From: Sphingomonas sp. BK580
GTDB taxonomy: Bacteria; Pseudomonadota; Alphaproteobacteria; Sphingomonadales; Sphingomonadaceae
NCBI RefSeq assembly: GCF_014194975.1
Contig: NZ_JACIAY010000003.1
Span: 248,001-312,000, forward strand
Direction: 5' to 3'
Length of the DNA stretch: 64,000 bases
The position numbers were made by a program, and so were the translations under genes. The notes beneath the pieces were generated by a model. The model had not been told where the DNA came from. It saw only the letters and a list, made by a program, of their open reading frames with translations, and ran no database searches. Positions 52,171 through 62,525 of this stretch are shown here, piece after piece (the first letter of the stretch is position 1; each line of letters opens with the position of its first letter).

Positions 52171-53950
52171 GGGTACTCCGGCGCCGCCCGACGAGGACGG
52201 CCAACGCGCTTTATATGGTGTGTGGGGGCGCCGCATCAATCTGGCAGTGCTCGCGCCCGCGCTGGCGCTGGCGATCGGCGGGGCCGCCGCGGCGCGCGGG
52301 TCACACCTCCCCGAGAAGGGGGAGCCGCCGATCAGCGCGCAGACGCAGCGCTCGGGCGGGGTCCGCCCACCCGAGCAGGCGGCGCTCCGGCTCGTCTCGA
52401 CCGAACTCTGGTTCGAGCTCGACCCGTCGCGGCGTACGCTGGCGGCGCGCGCGCGGCTCCGCCTGCGCGCCGAGGCGACAGTGCCGCGGCTGCTGCTCGA
52501 TCTCGACTCCAACTATGCGGTGCGCTCGGTTACTATCGGCGGCCGCGCGCTCCCAGCCGCCGCCGTGCAGCGCCCGGACGGTCAGCTCGCCCTCGCGGCA
52601 CCGCTGGCAAGGGGCGCGACGGCCTCGGTCGACATCGTCTACGACGGGACGCCGCACGTCGCGGTCAACGCGCCGTGGGACGACGGCATCGTCTGGTCGC
52701 GGACGCCCGACGGCCGTCCCTGGGCGGCGACCACCACCGAGGGCTATGGTTGCGACCTGCTCTGGCCCTGTCTCGACTTCCCCGAGGGCGAGCCAGGCGA
52801 GGCACTACTCCACATCACCGCGCCCCGCGGGCTGAAGGCACCGTCGAACGGGCGGCTGCTCGGGGTCGACGCGCTGCCCGATGGCCGCAGCATCTGGCAT
52901 TGGCGGGCACGCCAGCCCAACACCTATGCGATCGCGATCAACCTCGGTCCCTACGAGGTCATCGAGGGCCAGTATCGCAGCCGCTATGGCAACCAGATCC
53001 CACTCGCCTACTGGTATCTGCCCGGCGAGGAGGAGCAGGCGCGCGCACTCTTCGCCGAGTTCGCGCCGACGCTCGACTTCTTCGAGGCGGTGATCGGCCC
53101 CTACCCGTTCGGCGACGAGAAGCTCGGCGTCGTCGAGACGCCCCACAAGGGGATGGAGCACCAGACGATCAACGCCTACGGCAACGGCTATGCCAAGGCG
53201 CCGGAGGGGTTCGACTGGCTGTTCCATCACGAATTCTCGCACGAGTGGTTCGGGAACCAGCTCACCGCCGCCAACTGGGACGATTACTGGCTGCACGAAG
53301 GCTTCGGCAGCTACATGCAGCCGCTCTACGGACGCTGGCGGGAGGGCGAGGCGCGCTATGCCGTGATGCTGGACGCGCAGCGCAACCAGATCGCCAACCG
53401 CGCGCCGGTCGTGCGCGACCGCGTGCTGACCGAGGAGGAGGTGTACGAGCCCGCCAAGGGCGGCGCGGGCACCGACATCTACTACAAGGGCTCGTGGACG
53501 CTCCACACCCTGCGCTGGCTGATCGGCGACGCCGCCTTCTACGAGTCGGTGCGACGGCTGGTCTACGGTCGCCCGGACCCGCGCCCGGGCAACTTCCGTC
53601 CGCGCTACGGCTCGACGCGCGAGTTCGAGGCGATCGTCGCGCGCGTGACCGGCAAAGATTACGGTTGGTTCTTCGACACCTATCTGCGCGATCGCGCGTT
53701 ACCCGAGCTGCTGGCGAGGCGTGACGGCGACGTGCTGCGGCTGGCCTGGACGACCGAGCGGCCGCGCGCCTTCGCGATGCCGGTCGAGGTCCAGGTCGGC
53801 GAGGACGTGCGCCGCGTCGCGGTGCCGGGCGAGGTGCGCGTCCCCGCCGGGGCGCACGTCACGATCGACCCGGCGGCGCGCGTGCTGCGTCGCTCGGTCG
53901 CGGTGGAGGAGTATCAGGCATGGCGCACGCGATCGACGACCTCGAAGTGA
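52169..53950 (+). CDS. M1 family metallopeptidase
   Basis: 593 residues. Zinc aminopeptidase of the gluzincin class. HEFSHEWFGNQL with HExxH plus the downstream Glu in LHEGFGSYM supply the zinc ligands, and the N-terminal beta-saddle domain is present. The exopeptidase motif, usually GxMEN, reads KGMEHQTINAYG. A hydrophobic stretch LAVLAPALALAIGGAAAA near residue 25 looks like a signal or anchor, so export is likely. The ATG at 52169 overlaps the lon start codon; an in-frame GTG at 52220 would begin just before the hydrophobic segment and is a real alternative. Confidence 0.88.
52212..52240 (-). promoter_or_regulatory. Heat-shock (RpoH)-like promoter for lon
   Basis: On the minus strand ATTG (52240-52237), an 18-nt spacer and CCATATA (52218-52212) resemble the alphaproteobacterial RpoH pattern CTTG-N17/18-CCTATNT. 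The expected start site would give a leader of about 35-40 nt before lon. It falls within the 5' end of the M1 coding frame. Confidence 0.45.
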
Positions 53951-54180
53951 GCCAGCTGCTGGCACGACGCAGCGCCGAGATGGCGGCGGTCTTCATGATC
54001 GGTGACGGGATCCTCGGGCTGCTCCAGCCACGCCGCCATGTCGCGCTGTGGCAGGAGCGCGCGCTCGGGGCGGAGGCGCTGGTGGCGCCGTTCGTCGACC
54101 GGCCGGGGCGGCGGCGCGCCTATGCGGTGCTGCAGATCGCGGCCGGCATCGCGCTGGCGGCGCGACAGCGGATACGGTGA
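53920..54180 (+). CDS. Small hydrophobic protein of unknown function
   Basis: 86 residues starting at an ATG 31 nt inside the end of the M1 gene, with GGAGGAG about 9 nt upstream. Two hydrophobic stretches: AAVFMIGDGILGLLQP near the start and AYAVLQIAAGIALAA near the end, with a loop RRHVALWQERALGAEAL between. Looks like a small membrane protein, possibly with its ends in the cytoplasm. No family recognised. Co-translation with the M1 gene is likely. Confidence 0.65.
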   Translation: MAHAIDDLEVSQLLARRSAEMAAVFMIGDGILGLLQPRRHVALWQERALGAEALVAPFVDRPGRRRAYAVLQIAAGIALAARQRIR

Positions 54181-54190
54181 GCTGCCCCGC

Positions 54191-55291
54191 TCATGGCACC
54201 ACCGTCGTGAACAGATAGACCGCGAAGATCATCAGGTGCACCGCTCCCTGTAGCACCGTCGTCCTCCCGTTGCCGAGCGAGATCGTCGCGACGAAGAGCG
54301 AGAGCGCCAGCAGCACGAGGCTCTTCGAACCGATCCCGAGCGCGAGCGGCAGATCGAGCACCAGGCTGACGATCGCGACCGCCGGGATCGTCAGCCCGAT
54401 CGTCGCCAGCGCCGAGCCGAGCGCGAGATTGAGGCTGGTCTGGATCCGATTGCGCCGCGCCGCGCGGACCGCGGCGAGGCTCTCCGGCGCGAGCACCAGC
54501 GCCGCGATCACCACGCCGACCACGGCGAGCGGCAGCCCCGCGTCGAGCACCGCGCGCTCGATCGTGGCGGACAGCGCTTTGGCGAGCAGCACCACCGCGA
54601 CCAGTGCGACGAGCAGCAGCCCGAAGGCGATCCAGGTCGTGCGCGCGTCGGGCACCGCACCGTGATGCTCGTCACCCTCGGCGCCGAGGAAGTAATCGCG
54701 ATGCCGCAGCGTCTGCACCATCACGAACACGCCGTAGAGGAACAGGCTGACCAACGCGACCAGGATCAGCTGCGAGGTCGAATAGCTCGGCCCCGCGGTG
54801 GTGGAGGTGTAGTTCGGGAGGACCAGTGTCAGGATCGCTAGGGCAGCGAGCGTGCACAGCGCCGCGCTCGCGCCGCGCAGCGAGAAGCGCTGCTCGCCGT
54901 GGATCACGCCACCCACCATCAGGCACAGGCCGATGATGCCGTTGAGGATGATCATGATCGCGGCGAAGACCGTGTCGCGCGCCAGCGCCGATGCGTCGCC
55001 CGCGTCGGACAGCATCAGCGAGACGATCAGCGACACCTCAATCACGGTCACCGCGATCGCGAGCACCAGTGTCCCGAACGGCTCGCCCACGCGATGCGCC
55101 ACCACCTCGGCGTGGTGAACCGCGGCGAGCACCGCGCCGAACAGGACCAGCGCGGCCGCCACCGTGCCGACGGTGCCGAACGTGGCCAGGCCGACGAGCA
55201 CCGCGGCCACGCCGGCAAGCGGAAAACCGACCGCCCACCAGGGCATCAGCGTCGGGGACGGCGGCAATGAGGCGTCGATCGTCGTCTGCAT
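54191..55291 (-). CDS. chaA: Ca2+/H+ antiporter, ChaA type
   Basis: 366 residues and about 11 hydrophobic helices of the CaCA superfamily. Two inverted alpha repeats are visible: GEPFGTLVLAIAVTVIEVSLI in the first half and APESLAAVRAARRNRIQTSL followed by NLALGSALATIGLTIPAVA in the second, each with an acidic residue in the helix that binds cation. Cytoplasmic-loop histidines and acidic residues (GAEGDEHHGA) lie between. Exchange of Ca2+ (or Na+/K+) for protons is expected by family. The stop is 10 nt from the stop of the small gene on the other strand. Confidence 0.88.
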   Translation of the reverse strand: MQTTIDASLPPSPTLMPWWAVGFPLAGVAAVLVGLATFGTVGTVAAALVLFGAVLAAVHHAEVVAHRVGEPFGTLVLAIAVTVIEVSLIVSLMLSDAGDASALARDTVFAAIMIILNGIIGLCLMVGGVIHGEQRFSLRGASAALCTLAALAILTLVLPNYTSTTAGPSYSTSQLILVALVSLFLYGVFVMVQTLRHRDYFLGAEGDEHHGAVPDARTTWIAFGLLLVALVAVVLLAKALSATIERAVLDAGLPLAVVGVVIAALVLAPESLAAVRAARRNRIQTSLNLALGSALATIGLTIPAVAIVSLVLDLPLALGIGSKSLVLLALSLFVATISLGNGRTTVLQGAVHLMIFAVYLFTTVVP

Positions 55292-55340
55292 GCCAGGGCA
55301 ATGCGCGAGCGGTCCCGTGCGATCCGCCGAACGTCATCAG

Positions 55341-55378
55341 CAAAGAAGAAGGGCGCCGCGGTGATGCCGCGACGCCCT
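55341..55378 (-). terminator. Hairpin downstream of clpX, possible terminator
   Basis: AGGGCG-C-CGCGG pairs with CCGCG-A-CGCCCT (55350-55378) with one mismatched pair, and the minus strand continues TTCTTCTTTG. It lies about 165 nt past the clpX stop and before the chaA start, so it could end the clpX transcript. The remainder of the 250-nt gap shows no gene. Confidence 0.5.
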
Positions 55379-55541
55379 GGTGCGGGGCTCCCCCGCGCTT
55401 GTCTCAGGATCGACCAGTCCGCCCGTAAGAAACCTGCGGAGACTACGACGCGGGGGATCCCGCGCCTCGTCCGGGACGGCGGTCTATCAGGGCAGACCTG
55501 CCGATCTCACCCCTTCTCCTACGCGCGCGGCCGAGAGACGA

Positions 55542-56807
<1,266 letters not shown>

Positions 56808-57060
56808 TCAGATCATCCTTCGTCGCAGGCATGGCGCCTGCCCTGGGCGCGGCGCAGGCTACCGCACTGCACCTTAAGCAACAACGTACAAAGCCGCGTA
56901 AATTAGGGCCGTGGTCGGCGCGGTCACGCGGTGTCGCCGAACCGCAATATCTATCCTCGACCCCGCGGCTTCAAGGGCGTAGCGGCGCGGCGTTGACCCG
57001 GAGCGCCGAGCCCGCCGCGCGACGCCGGCGCGGCGCGACGGGCCGCGCCGGTCAACCCGA

Positions 57061-57750
57061 TCACGCCGCGGCGCTGACGTCCTCGCTCGGCACCGGGCGC
57101 TTGTCGAACACCTCGTCGATCAGGCCGAACTCCTTGGCTTCCTCGGCGCTCATGAACTTGTCGCGATCCATCGCGCGCTCGATCTCCTCGAGCGGCTTGC
57201 CGGTGTACTTGGCGTACAGCGTGTTGAGGAAGTGGCGCATACGGAGGATCTCGCGCGCCTGGATCTCGATGTCGGCCGCCATGCCCTGCGCCCCGCCCGA
57301 GGGCTGGTGGATCATGATGCGGCTGTTCGTGGTGGCGACGCGCATGCCCGGCTCTCCGCTGGCGAGGAGGAAGGAGCCCATCGACGCCGCCTGCCCGATG
57401 CACAGCGTACCGACGCGCGGGCGGATGTATTGCATCGTATCGTGGATCGCCATGCCCGCCGTGACGACGCCGCCCGGCGAGTTGATGTACATGAAGATGT
57501 CCTTCTTCGGATTCTCCGATTCGAGGAAGAGCAGCTGAGCGCAGATCAGCGACGCCATGCCGTCCTCGACCCCGCCGGTGACGAACACGATCCGCTCGCG
57601 CAGCAGCCGCGAGAAGATGTCGAACGAGCGCTCGCCGCGGTTCGACTGCTCGATGACGATCGGGACGAGCCCGGCCTGGGTCTGCTGCATGCCGACGCCG
57701 GCGCGCGCCAAAGCGCCTGCGAAATCGCCGGTCTCGAACGGATTGTGCAT
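57061..57750 (-). CDS. clpP: ClpXP protease proteolytic subunit ClpP
   Basis: 229 residues. Serine protease barrel subunit. Catalytic Ser in [13 protein letters not shown] (consensus AASM), His in [13 protein letters not shown], and Asp in the segment near the [17 protein letters not shown]-terminus. The N-terminal extension of about 20 residues before [20 protein letters not shown] may be a propeptide. Divergent gaps on both sides; upstream of clpX as in E. coli. Confidence 0.97.
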   Translation of the reverse strand: MHNPFETGDFAGALARAGVGMQQTQAGLVPIVIEQSNRGERSFDIFSRLLRERIVFVTGGVEDGMASLICAQLLFLESENPKKDIFMYINSPGGVVTAGMAIHDTMQYIRPRVGTLCIGQAASMGSFLLASGEPGMRVATTNSRIMIHQPSGGAQGMAADIEIQAREILRMRHFLNTLYAKYTGKPLEEIERAMDRDKFMSAEEAKEFGLIDEVFDKRPVPSEDVSAAA

Positions 57751-57806
57751 GGAATGACTCTCTTATGCCCTCAAGGCGGCCAACATCGGCGCTCGCTCCA
57801 GCTTGT

Positions 57807-58781
57807 TCAAGCCCCGTCGCCGGGGGCCCGCCCGGGTGCGGCATGCGCGAGGTAGGCGAGCCGCCGCACCTCGCGCCGGCCGCGCACCACCGTGTCGAGG
57901 ATCAGCCCGGCGAAGCCGCACAGCGCCGCCAGGATCATCAGACCGGTCACCAGCACCGCGGTGGGCAGCCGCGGCACCAGCCCGGTGTGCGCGTAGGTCA
58001 CCGCCAGCGGTAGCGCGAGCACCACCGCGAGCAGCGCGAGCAGCACCCCCGCCCCGCCGAAGAACCACAGAGGGCGCTCGATCCGGTACAAGGTCGCGAT
58101 CGTGCGCAGGATGCGCCAGCCGTCGCCGTAGGTGCTGAGCTTCGACACCGAGCCCGCGGGGCGCGCGGAATAGCGAGTCTCCACCTCGCCCAGCGGCATC
58201 TTGAGCTCGAGCGCATGGACGCTGATCTCGGTCTCGATCTCGAAGCCGACCGACAGCACCGGGAAGCTCTTGACGAAACGGCGCGAGAAGACGCGGTAGC
58301 CGCTGAGGATGTCGCTGAAGCTGCGCCCGAACAGCCGCGTCAGCATGCCGGTGAGCAGGCTGTTGCCGAGCCGGTGGCCGCGGCGATAGGCGGCGGCCGC
58401 GTCGCCCACCCGGGTGCCAACGACCATGTCGAGCTGCTCGTCGAGCAACCGGTCCACCATCGCCGGCGCCGAGGCGGCGTCATAGGTCGCATCGCCATCG
58501 GCCATGACGTAGACGTCGGCGTCGATGTCGGCGAACATGCGGCGTACCACCGCACCCTTGCCTTGGATCCGCTCAGTCCGGACCACCGCGCCCGCGGCGC
58601 GCGCGACCGCGACAGTGCCGTCGCGGCTGTTGTTGTCATAGACGTAGATGACCGCGTCGGGCAGCGCCTGGCGGAAGCCGGCGATCGTGTCCGCGATCGC
58701 GGCTTCCTCATTGTAGCACGGCAGCAGCACCGCCACCCGCGCCGCCGCCCGCGCCCCGTCCGCCCTCACCCCGCTCCGCAT
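57807..58781 (-). CDS. Membrane-linked family 2 glycosyltransferase (DPM1-like)
   Basis: 324 residues. GT2 fold opening VLLPCYNEEAAIADTIAGF, then VYDNNSRDGTV, GKGAVVRRMFADIDADVYVMADGDATY (read in two parts), where DGD is the DXD-like nucleotide-sugar site, and LSGYRVFSRRFVKSF. Two helices at the C-terminus (LWFFGGAGVLLALLAVVLAL and AVLVTGLMILAALCGFAGLI) match polyprenyl-phosphate sugar transferases. Sugar and lipid acceptor unknown. The ATG at 58781 was used; GTG at 58811 is an alternative. It is inserted between tig and clpP, 56 nt before clpP. Confidence 0.85.
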   Translation of the reverse strand: MRSGVRADGARAAARVAVLLPCYNEEAAIADTIAGFRQALPDAVIYVYDNNSRDGTVAVARAAGAVVRTERIQGKGAVVRRMFADIDADVYVMADGDATYDAASAPAMVDRLLDEQLDMVVGTRVGDAAAAYRRGHRLGNSLLTGMLTRLFGRSFSDILSGYRVFSRRFVKSFPVLSVGFEIETEISVHALELKMPLGEVETRYSARPAGSVSKLSTYGDGWRILRTIATLYRIERPLWFFGGAGVLLALLAVVLALPLAVTYAHTGLVPRLPTAVLVTGLMILAALCGFAGLILDTVVRGRREVRRLAYLAHAAPGRAPGDGA

Positions 58782-58845
58782 CCGCCGTCCTGCCGCCCCT
58801 GATCCGCACACCCTACCGCCATCCTAGGCGATGATCCCGGTCGAA

Positions 58846-58885
58846 ACGTGAAAGAGCCGGACTGCGTCGCGGCAGCCCGGCTCTT
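58846..58885 (-). terminator. Intrinsic terminator after tig
   Basis: AAGAGCCGG (58852-58860) pairs with CCGGCTCTT (58877-58885), with inner CTGC/GCAG (58862-58865, 58872-58875). On the minus strand the arm ends in CTCTTT and CACGTTT follows. It is 28 nt past the tig stop. Confidence 0.65.
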
Positions 58886-58913
58886 GCTCTTACGCGACGA
58901 CGTCGTCGGCCGC

Positions 58914-60632
58914 TTACTCGGCCTTCTTGGCGCGCGTGCGCTTGGGTGCCGGCGCGTCGGCGGCCTCGGCGCCCGCCGCCGCCGCGGCGGCCGCCGGGTC
59001 AGACTCGAGCACCTGAGTCTCCTCGCTCACGGGCGCCGCCTTCTTGGCACGCGGCTTCTTCGCGGCCACCTCGGGCGTGACCGGCTCGGCCGCTGCCTCG
59101 CCGGTGGAGGCGTCGGACGAGGCCGCCTCCTCGACCTTGGCCGCCTTCTTCGCGGCGGGCTTCTTCGCCGGCTTCTCGGCCGCGGGCGCCTCGCCCTCGG
59201 TGGCGCCACCCTCGCCGTCGCTCGCCGCGGGCTTCTTCTTGCCGCGCGTCTGCTTGGGCTTGTGATGGTCGTGGTCGTGATGGTGCGTGCCGGTCGCGAA
59301 GCCGTCCTCGCTCTCGATCGCCGCCTCCAGCTCCTCGCGCGTCGTCTCGCGCTCGGTCACCTCGGCCTTGTCGAACAGGAAGTCGACGACCTTGTCCTCG
59401 TAGAGCGGCGCGCGCAGCTGTGCTGCCGCCATCGGCTCCTGCTGGATGTACTGGACGAAGCGCTGCTGCTCCTCGCCGCGATACTGCTGCGCGGCCTGGG
59501 CGATCAGCCGGTTCATCTCCTGCTGCGTCACCTCGACGCCGTTGGCCTGGCCAATCTCGCTCAGCAGCAGCCCGAGGCGGACGCGGCGCTCGGCGATCTT
59601 GCGGTAATCGTCGCGCTCGGCCTCCATCTCGGCCAGCGCCGCCTGGGGATCGGGCTCGTGCGTCGCCTCGTGCTGGAGCTGCTGCCAGATCTGGTTGAAC
59701 TCGGCCTCCACCATCGACGGCGGCACCTCGAAGTCATGCCCCTCGGCGAGCTGGTCGAGCAGCTTGCGCTTCATGTAGGTGCGCGTGAGCTGGTTGTGCT
59801 CCTGCTCGATCTGGCCGCGCAGCAGCCCGCGCAGCTGGTCGAGGCTCTCCAGCCCGAGCTGCTTGGCGAGTTCCTCGTCGATCACGCTCTCGGCGGCGGT
59901 CTTCACCGCCTTGATGGTGAGGTCGAAGGTCGCCTGCTGGCCGGCCAGTTCCTTGGCGCCGTACTCCTCAGGGAAGGTCACGGTGATCTGGCGCTCGTCG
60001 CCCGCCTTGACGCCGACGACCTGGTCCTCGAAGCCCGGGATGAGCTGGCCGGCGCCGAGCTCGACCGCCATGTCGGTACCGGTGCCGCCCTCGAAGGCGA
60101 CGCCGTCGAGCGTCTTGCCGACGAAGTCCATCGTCACCTGGTCACCGGTCTCGGCCGCCTTGTCCCCGGCATCCTCCCAGCGCTTCTGCATGTCGGCGAA
60201 GCGCTTGAGCTGGACGTCGATCGCCGCATCGTCGACCGGCACGGTCAGGCGCTCCAGCTTCAGACCCTCGATCGCGGGGGCCGGCACCTGCGGCAGCACC
60301 TCCAGCTCGACCTTGAGCTCGGCGTCCTTGCCCGCCTCATAGCCCTCGGTCAGCTCGACCGACGGCTGCATCGCGGGGCGCAGCTGCTTCTCGCTGATCA
60401 GCGCCTGGATGCCCTCCTGGATCGAGGTGTTCAGCGCGTCCTGGTGCAACGCCGGGCCGTGCATCTTGCGCACGAGGTTGGCGGGCACCTTGCCGGGGCG
60501 GAAGCCCGGCATGCGGATCTGCGGCGCGACGCGCTTCAGCTCGGCGTCGACCCGGCCCGCGATCGCACTGGCGGGGATGGTCACGGTGTAGGCGCGCTTC
60601 AGGCCCTCGTTCAACGTCTCGACAGTCTGCAT
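58914..60632 (-). CDS. tig: Trigger factor with long basic C-terminal tail
   Basis: 572 residues; E. coli Tig has 432. Ribosome-binding N-terminal domain with FRPGKVPANLVRK (GFRxGxxP signature), central FKBP-like prolyl isomerase domain (GDQVTMDFVGKTLDGVAFEGG, TFPEEYGAKELAGQ), and C-terminal helical arms. After about residue 440 comes a non-family tail: the HHHDHDHH patch, then a run of Lys/Ala/Pro such as KKPAAKKAAKVEE, and a Lys-Arg end (KRTRAKKAE), resembling histone H1 tails. Co-translational folding chaperone at the ribosome exit. The ATG at 60632 gives MQTVETLNEG. The frame to 60845 reads across the tRNA gene. Confidence 0.95.
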   Translation of the reverse strand: MQTVETLNEGLKRAYTVTIPASAIAGRVDAELKRVAPQIRMPGFRPGKVPANLVRKMHGPALHQDALNTSIQEGIQALISEKQLRPAMQPSVELTEGYEAGKDAELKVELEVLPQVPAPAIEGLKLERLTVPVDDAAIDVQLKRFADMQKRWEDAGDKAAETGDQVTMDFVGKTLDGVAFEGGTGTDMAVELGAGQLIPGFEDQVVGVKAGDERQITVTFPEEYGAKELAGQQATFDLTIKAVKTAAESVIDEELAKQLGLESLDQLRGLLRGQIEQEHNQLTRTYMKRKLLDQLAEGHDFEVPPSMVEAEFNQIWQQLQHEATHEPDPQAALAEMEAERDDYRKIAERRVRLGLLLSEIGQANGVEVTQQEMNRLIAQAAQQYRGEEQQRFVQYIQQEPMAAAQLRAPLYEDKVVDFLFDKAEVTERETTREELEAAIESEDGFATGTHHHDHDHHKPKQTRGKKKPAASDGEGGATEGEAPAAEKPAKKPAAKKAAKVEEAASSDASTGEAAAEPVTPEVAAKKPRAKKAAPVSEETQVLESDPAAAAAAAGAEAADAPAPKRTRAKKAE

Positions 60633-60669
60633 AGGCCGCTTTCGTCTGGAATAGGATGAGTGATGGCCA

Positions 60670-60688
60670 CCCCGCGTCAAGCGCGGGG
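60670..60688 (-). repeat. GC hairpin between tRNA-Leu and tig
   Basis: CCCCGCG (60670-60676) pairs with CGCGGGG (60682-60688) around a 5-nt loop, 2 nt after the end of the tRNA. No T tract follows, so it may help 3' processing or be a weak terminator. Confidence 0.45.
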
Positions 60689-60690
60689 AC

Positions 60691-60775
60691 TGGTGCGGGC
60701 GAAGGGACTCGAACCCCCACATCTTGCGATACCAGAACCTAAATCTGGCGCGTCTACCAGTTCCGCCACGCCCGC
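60691..60775 (-). tRNA. tRNA-Leu (TAG)
   Basis: 85 nt with encoded CCA and a class II long variable arm. Acceptor GCGGGCG pairs with CGCCCGC. Anticodon stem CCAGA/TCTGG encloses TTTAGGT, so the anticodon is TAG. The T arm has GGTTCGAGTCC. The tRNA is intact although an integrase gene starts 36 nt from its 5' end. Confidence 0.95.
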
Positions 60776-60810
60776 AAGGGAGCACCCTCGGAGCGAGGGG
60801 CTCTATCAGG

Positions 60811-61941
60811 TCAGGCGGCTCGGGAAAAGTGCCCATATGCCCCACCCGTGGGGGACGGTGGGGGGAGCTGGAAACCCGCGGAAAACTGCGGATTTTGGCC
60901 GGCCGAGGGAGCGTAGTTCCCCACCTTCACCAGCGCATCCTCAAGATTTTGGGGCTTCACATGTGCGTACCGAAGGGTCGTTTCGATCACTTTGTGGCCC
61001 ATCCATTCCTTGATGACAAAGACGTTGATGTCGGCGTCGACCATGCGCGTCGCGCACGTATGGCGGCAGGCGTGAAAGACGAAGTTCTCGTCCTCCGCAA
61101 GCCCCATGTGCTCCCTCGCCCGCTCCCACCAGGTACGCAGGCCGCGGCGCGTCGGCATTGTCCCCGATTGCAGAAGATCGAGCAGAAGGTCCCTCGTGTG
61201 GTCCGACATGGGAACGGTGCGCGGCGTGTCGGTCTTGGTCTTCCAGAGGTGGAGGCGGTTGCCGTTGATCTGGCCCGGCTCGACCGTGAGCAGCTCGTCG
61301 CGGCGGCACCCGGTGGCGATGGCGACCTGGATGAGCTTCCAGACGGCGTGGGCCTGCTGGGCCTTGGGGTGATCCCGGCCGGTCAGGAACGCGCCCAGGG
61401 CCTGCTCCTCCTCGACGGTGATCCAGCGGATACGGCCGACGCTCTCCTCGCGCCACGAGAACTCAATCTCCGAGACGGGCGCGACTCGGTACTTCCGCTT
61501 CTGCGCCCAGGTCAGGAAAGTCTTGAGGTGCGACAGGTAGCGGTTCACGGTCCCGTCCGCCTTCCCGAGGGCCTTGAGCTTCTTGATGAGCCCGTCGACC
61601 GTGTGGGTGTCGATGTCGTCCAGGCGCAGGTTGCGGCCGAGGAGCGTCTCCATGATCGCCATGTGCTGCCAGCACCCCGACTCGCTGTCCATGCCGGCCC
61701 AGAGCATCCCCTTAGCCAGCGGGATGACCGAGGAGAGCGTGTGGACCTCCGGGGCACCTACGGCCGCTCCAGGGCCTGGGAGGGCCTCTCCGGCCGCCCA
61801 GGAGGCCAGCACGGCCTTCTCGTCCTGCTGCGCCTGCGCCAGGCTGTCCCAGCGCTTGCGATAGCGCTCCTTGCCGCGCTGTAGCTCGACCCGGAACCGC
61901 CCGGTGAGCTTGCCGTCTTTCTTGTCGGGATAGATTGCCAC
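60811..61941 (-). CDS. int: Phage tyrosine integrase
   Basis: 376 residues. N-terminal arm-binding and core-binding part (HMAIMETLLGRNLRLDDIDT, then a SAM-like segment), C-terminal catalytic domain with Arg in AIATGCRRDELLTVE, His-x-x-Arg in FHACRHTCATRM and the nucleophile Tyr in WMGHKVIETTLRYAHV. The tail after residue 345 is Pro/Gly-rich. It catalyses integration and excision at an att site, likely in or beside the neighbouring tRNA-Leu. Last gene of the phage minus-strand set. Confidence 0.93.
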   Translation of the reverse strand: MAIYPDKKDGKLTGRFRVELQRGKERYRKRWDSLAQAQQDEKAVLASWAAGEALPGPGAAVGAPEVHTLSSVIPLAKGMLWAGMDSESGCWQHMAIMETLLGRNLRLDDIDTHTVDGLIKKLKALGKADGTVNRYLSHLKTFLTWAQKRKYRVAPVSEIEFSWREESVGRIRWITVEEEQALGAFLTGRDHPKAQQAHAVWKLIQVAIATGCRRDELLTVEPGQINGNRLHLWKTKTDTPRTVPMSDHTRDLLLDLLQSGTMPTRRGLRTWWERAREHMGLAEDENFVFHACRHTCATRMVDADINVFVIKEWMGHKVIETTLRYAHVKPQNLEDALVKVGNYAPSAGQNPQFSAGFQLPPPSPTGGAYGHFSRAA

Positions 61942-62015
61942 GGGATCAGGCCTCCTTGTGCCGACCCCGGTAGGCGCTGCCCCCGGTGATCTGTCTGTGA
62001 TTGCGGTCGATCATT

Positions 62016-62363
62016 CTACTCCAGAGCATCCTCAATCTGGTTCTTGAGGAGCTTCCCCTTATTGGTGAGGACATACTGCACGTTCCGCAGGCTCGTCGGG
62101 TCCTGGATGCGCGAAAGGAGCCCGTAGCCCTCCTCGCCGTTCCTGAGCGTCGACGAGAGGTCCAGAAGGTGGCGACTCATCGTTCCCTTCGAGGCCCCTG
62201 CTTTGTCCGCCAGCGCCTGCACCCCAATCCCCTCGTTGAGGCAGACCAGGACGAAGGTGTGGAAGAGCTGGACCGGGGTGGCTCCGCTCGTGGCCTGCCG
62301 CCACGCGGTGAGCGCCCGATCCATTTTCTTCAGGCCGAGAGATGCGTTAGCTTCGCGTGCCAT
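62016..62363 (-). CDS. Phage winged-helix (MarR-like) regulator
   Basis: 115 residues. A helix-turn-helix is visible at GIGVQALADKAGASKGTMSRHLLDL, then a wing-like strand with RNGEEGYGLLSRIQD and a C-terminal VQYVLTNKGKLLKNQIED, as in MarR-type phage regulators that act as simple DNA-binding proteins. It may control integrase or the late genes; it lies 74 nt before the integrase. Phage-derived by position. The 162-nt upstream gap holds the intrinsic terminator and the promoter region. Confidence 0.65.
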   Translation of the reverse strand: MAREANASLGLKKMDRALTAWRQATSGATPVQLFHTFVLVCLNEGIGVQALADKAGASKGTMSRHLLDLSSTLRNGEEGYGLLSRIQDPTSLRNVQYVLTNKGKLLKNQIEDALE

Positions 62364-62480
62364 GTGCTGCCCCTACTGCAAATTGCGACGGTCTGCAACG
62401 GTGAACTGTCAGTCGCTGCGGAACGTCAGTGATGATGTCCGGTTCCATTCCACCGACCGTCTGTAGCGACAAGGGGAACG

Positions 62481-62514
62481 AAAAAAGACCCCGCCAGGAA
62501 AGGCGGGGCATTTT
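62481..62514 (-). terminator. Strong intrinsic terminator at the end of the late genes
   Basis: CCCCGCC (62489-62495) pairs with GGCGGGG (62502-62508) around a 6-nt loop. On the minus strand the tail is TCTTTTTT. It lies just after the stop of the 83-residue protein gene and separates late genes from the regulator and integrase. The plus side has CATTTT, so it may also work in reverse. Confidence 0.85.
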
Positions 62515-62525
62515 GGGACAGGTGG

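Noticed and set aside
62383..62398. TTGC-N8-GCAA inverted repeat before the phage regulator
   Set aside because: Arms are only 4 bp, which is expected by chance; not reported as an operator.
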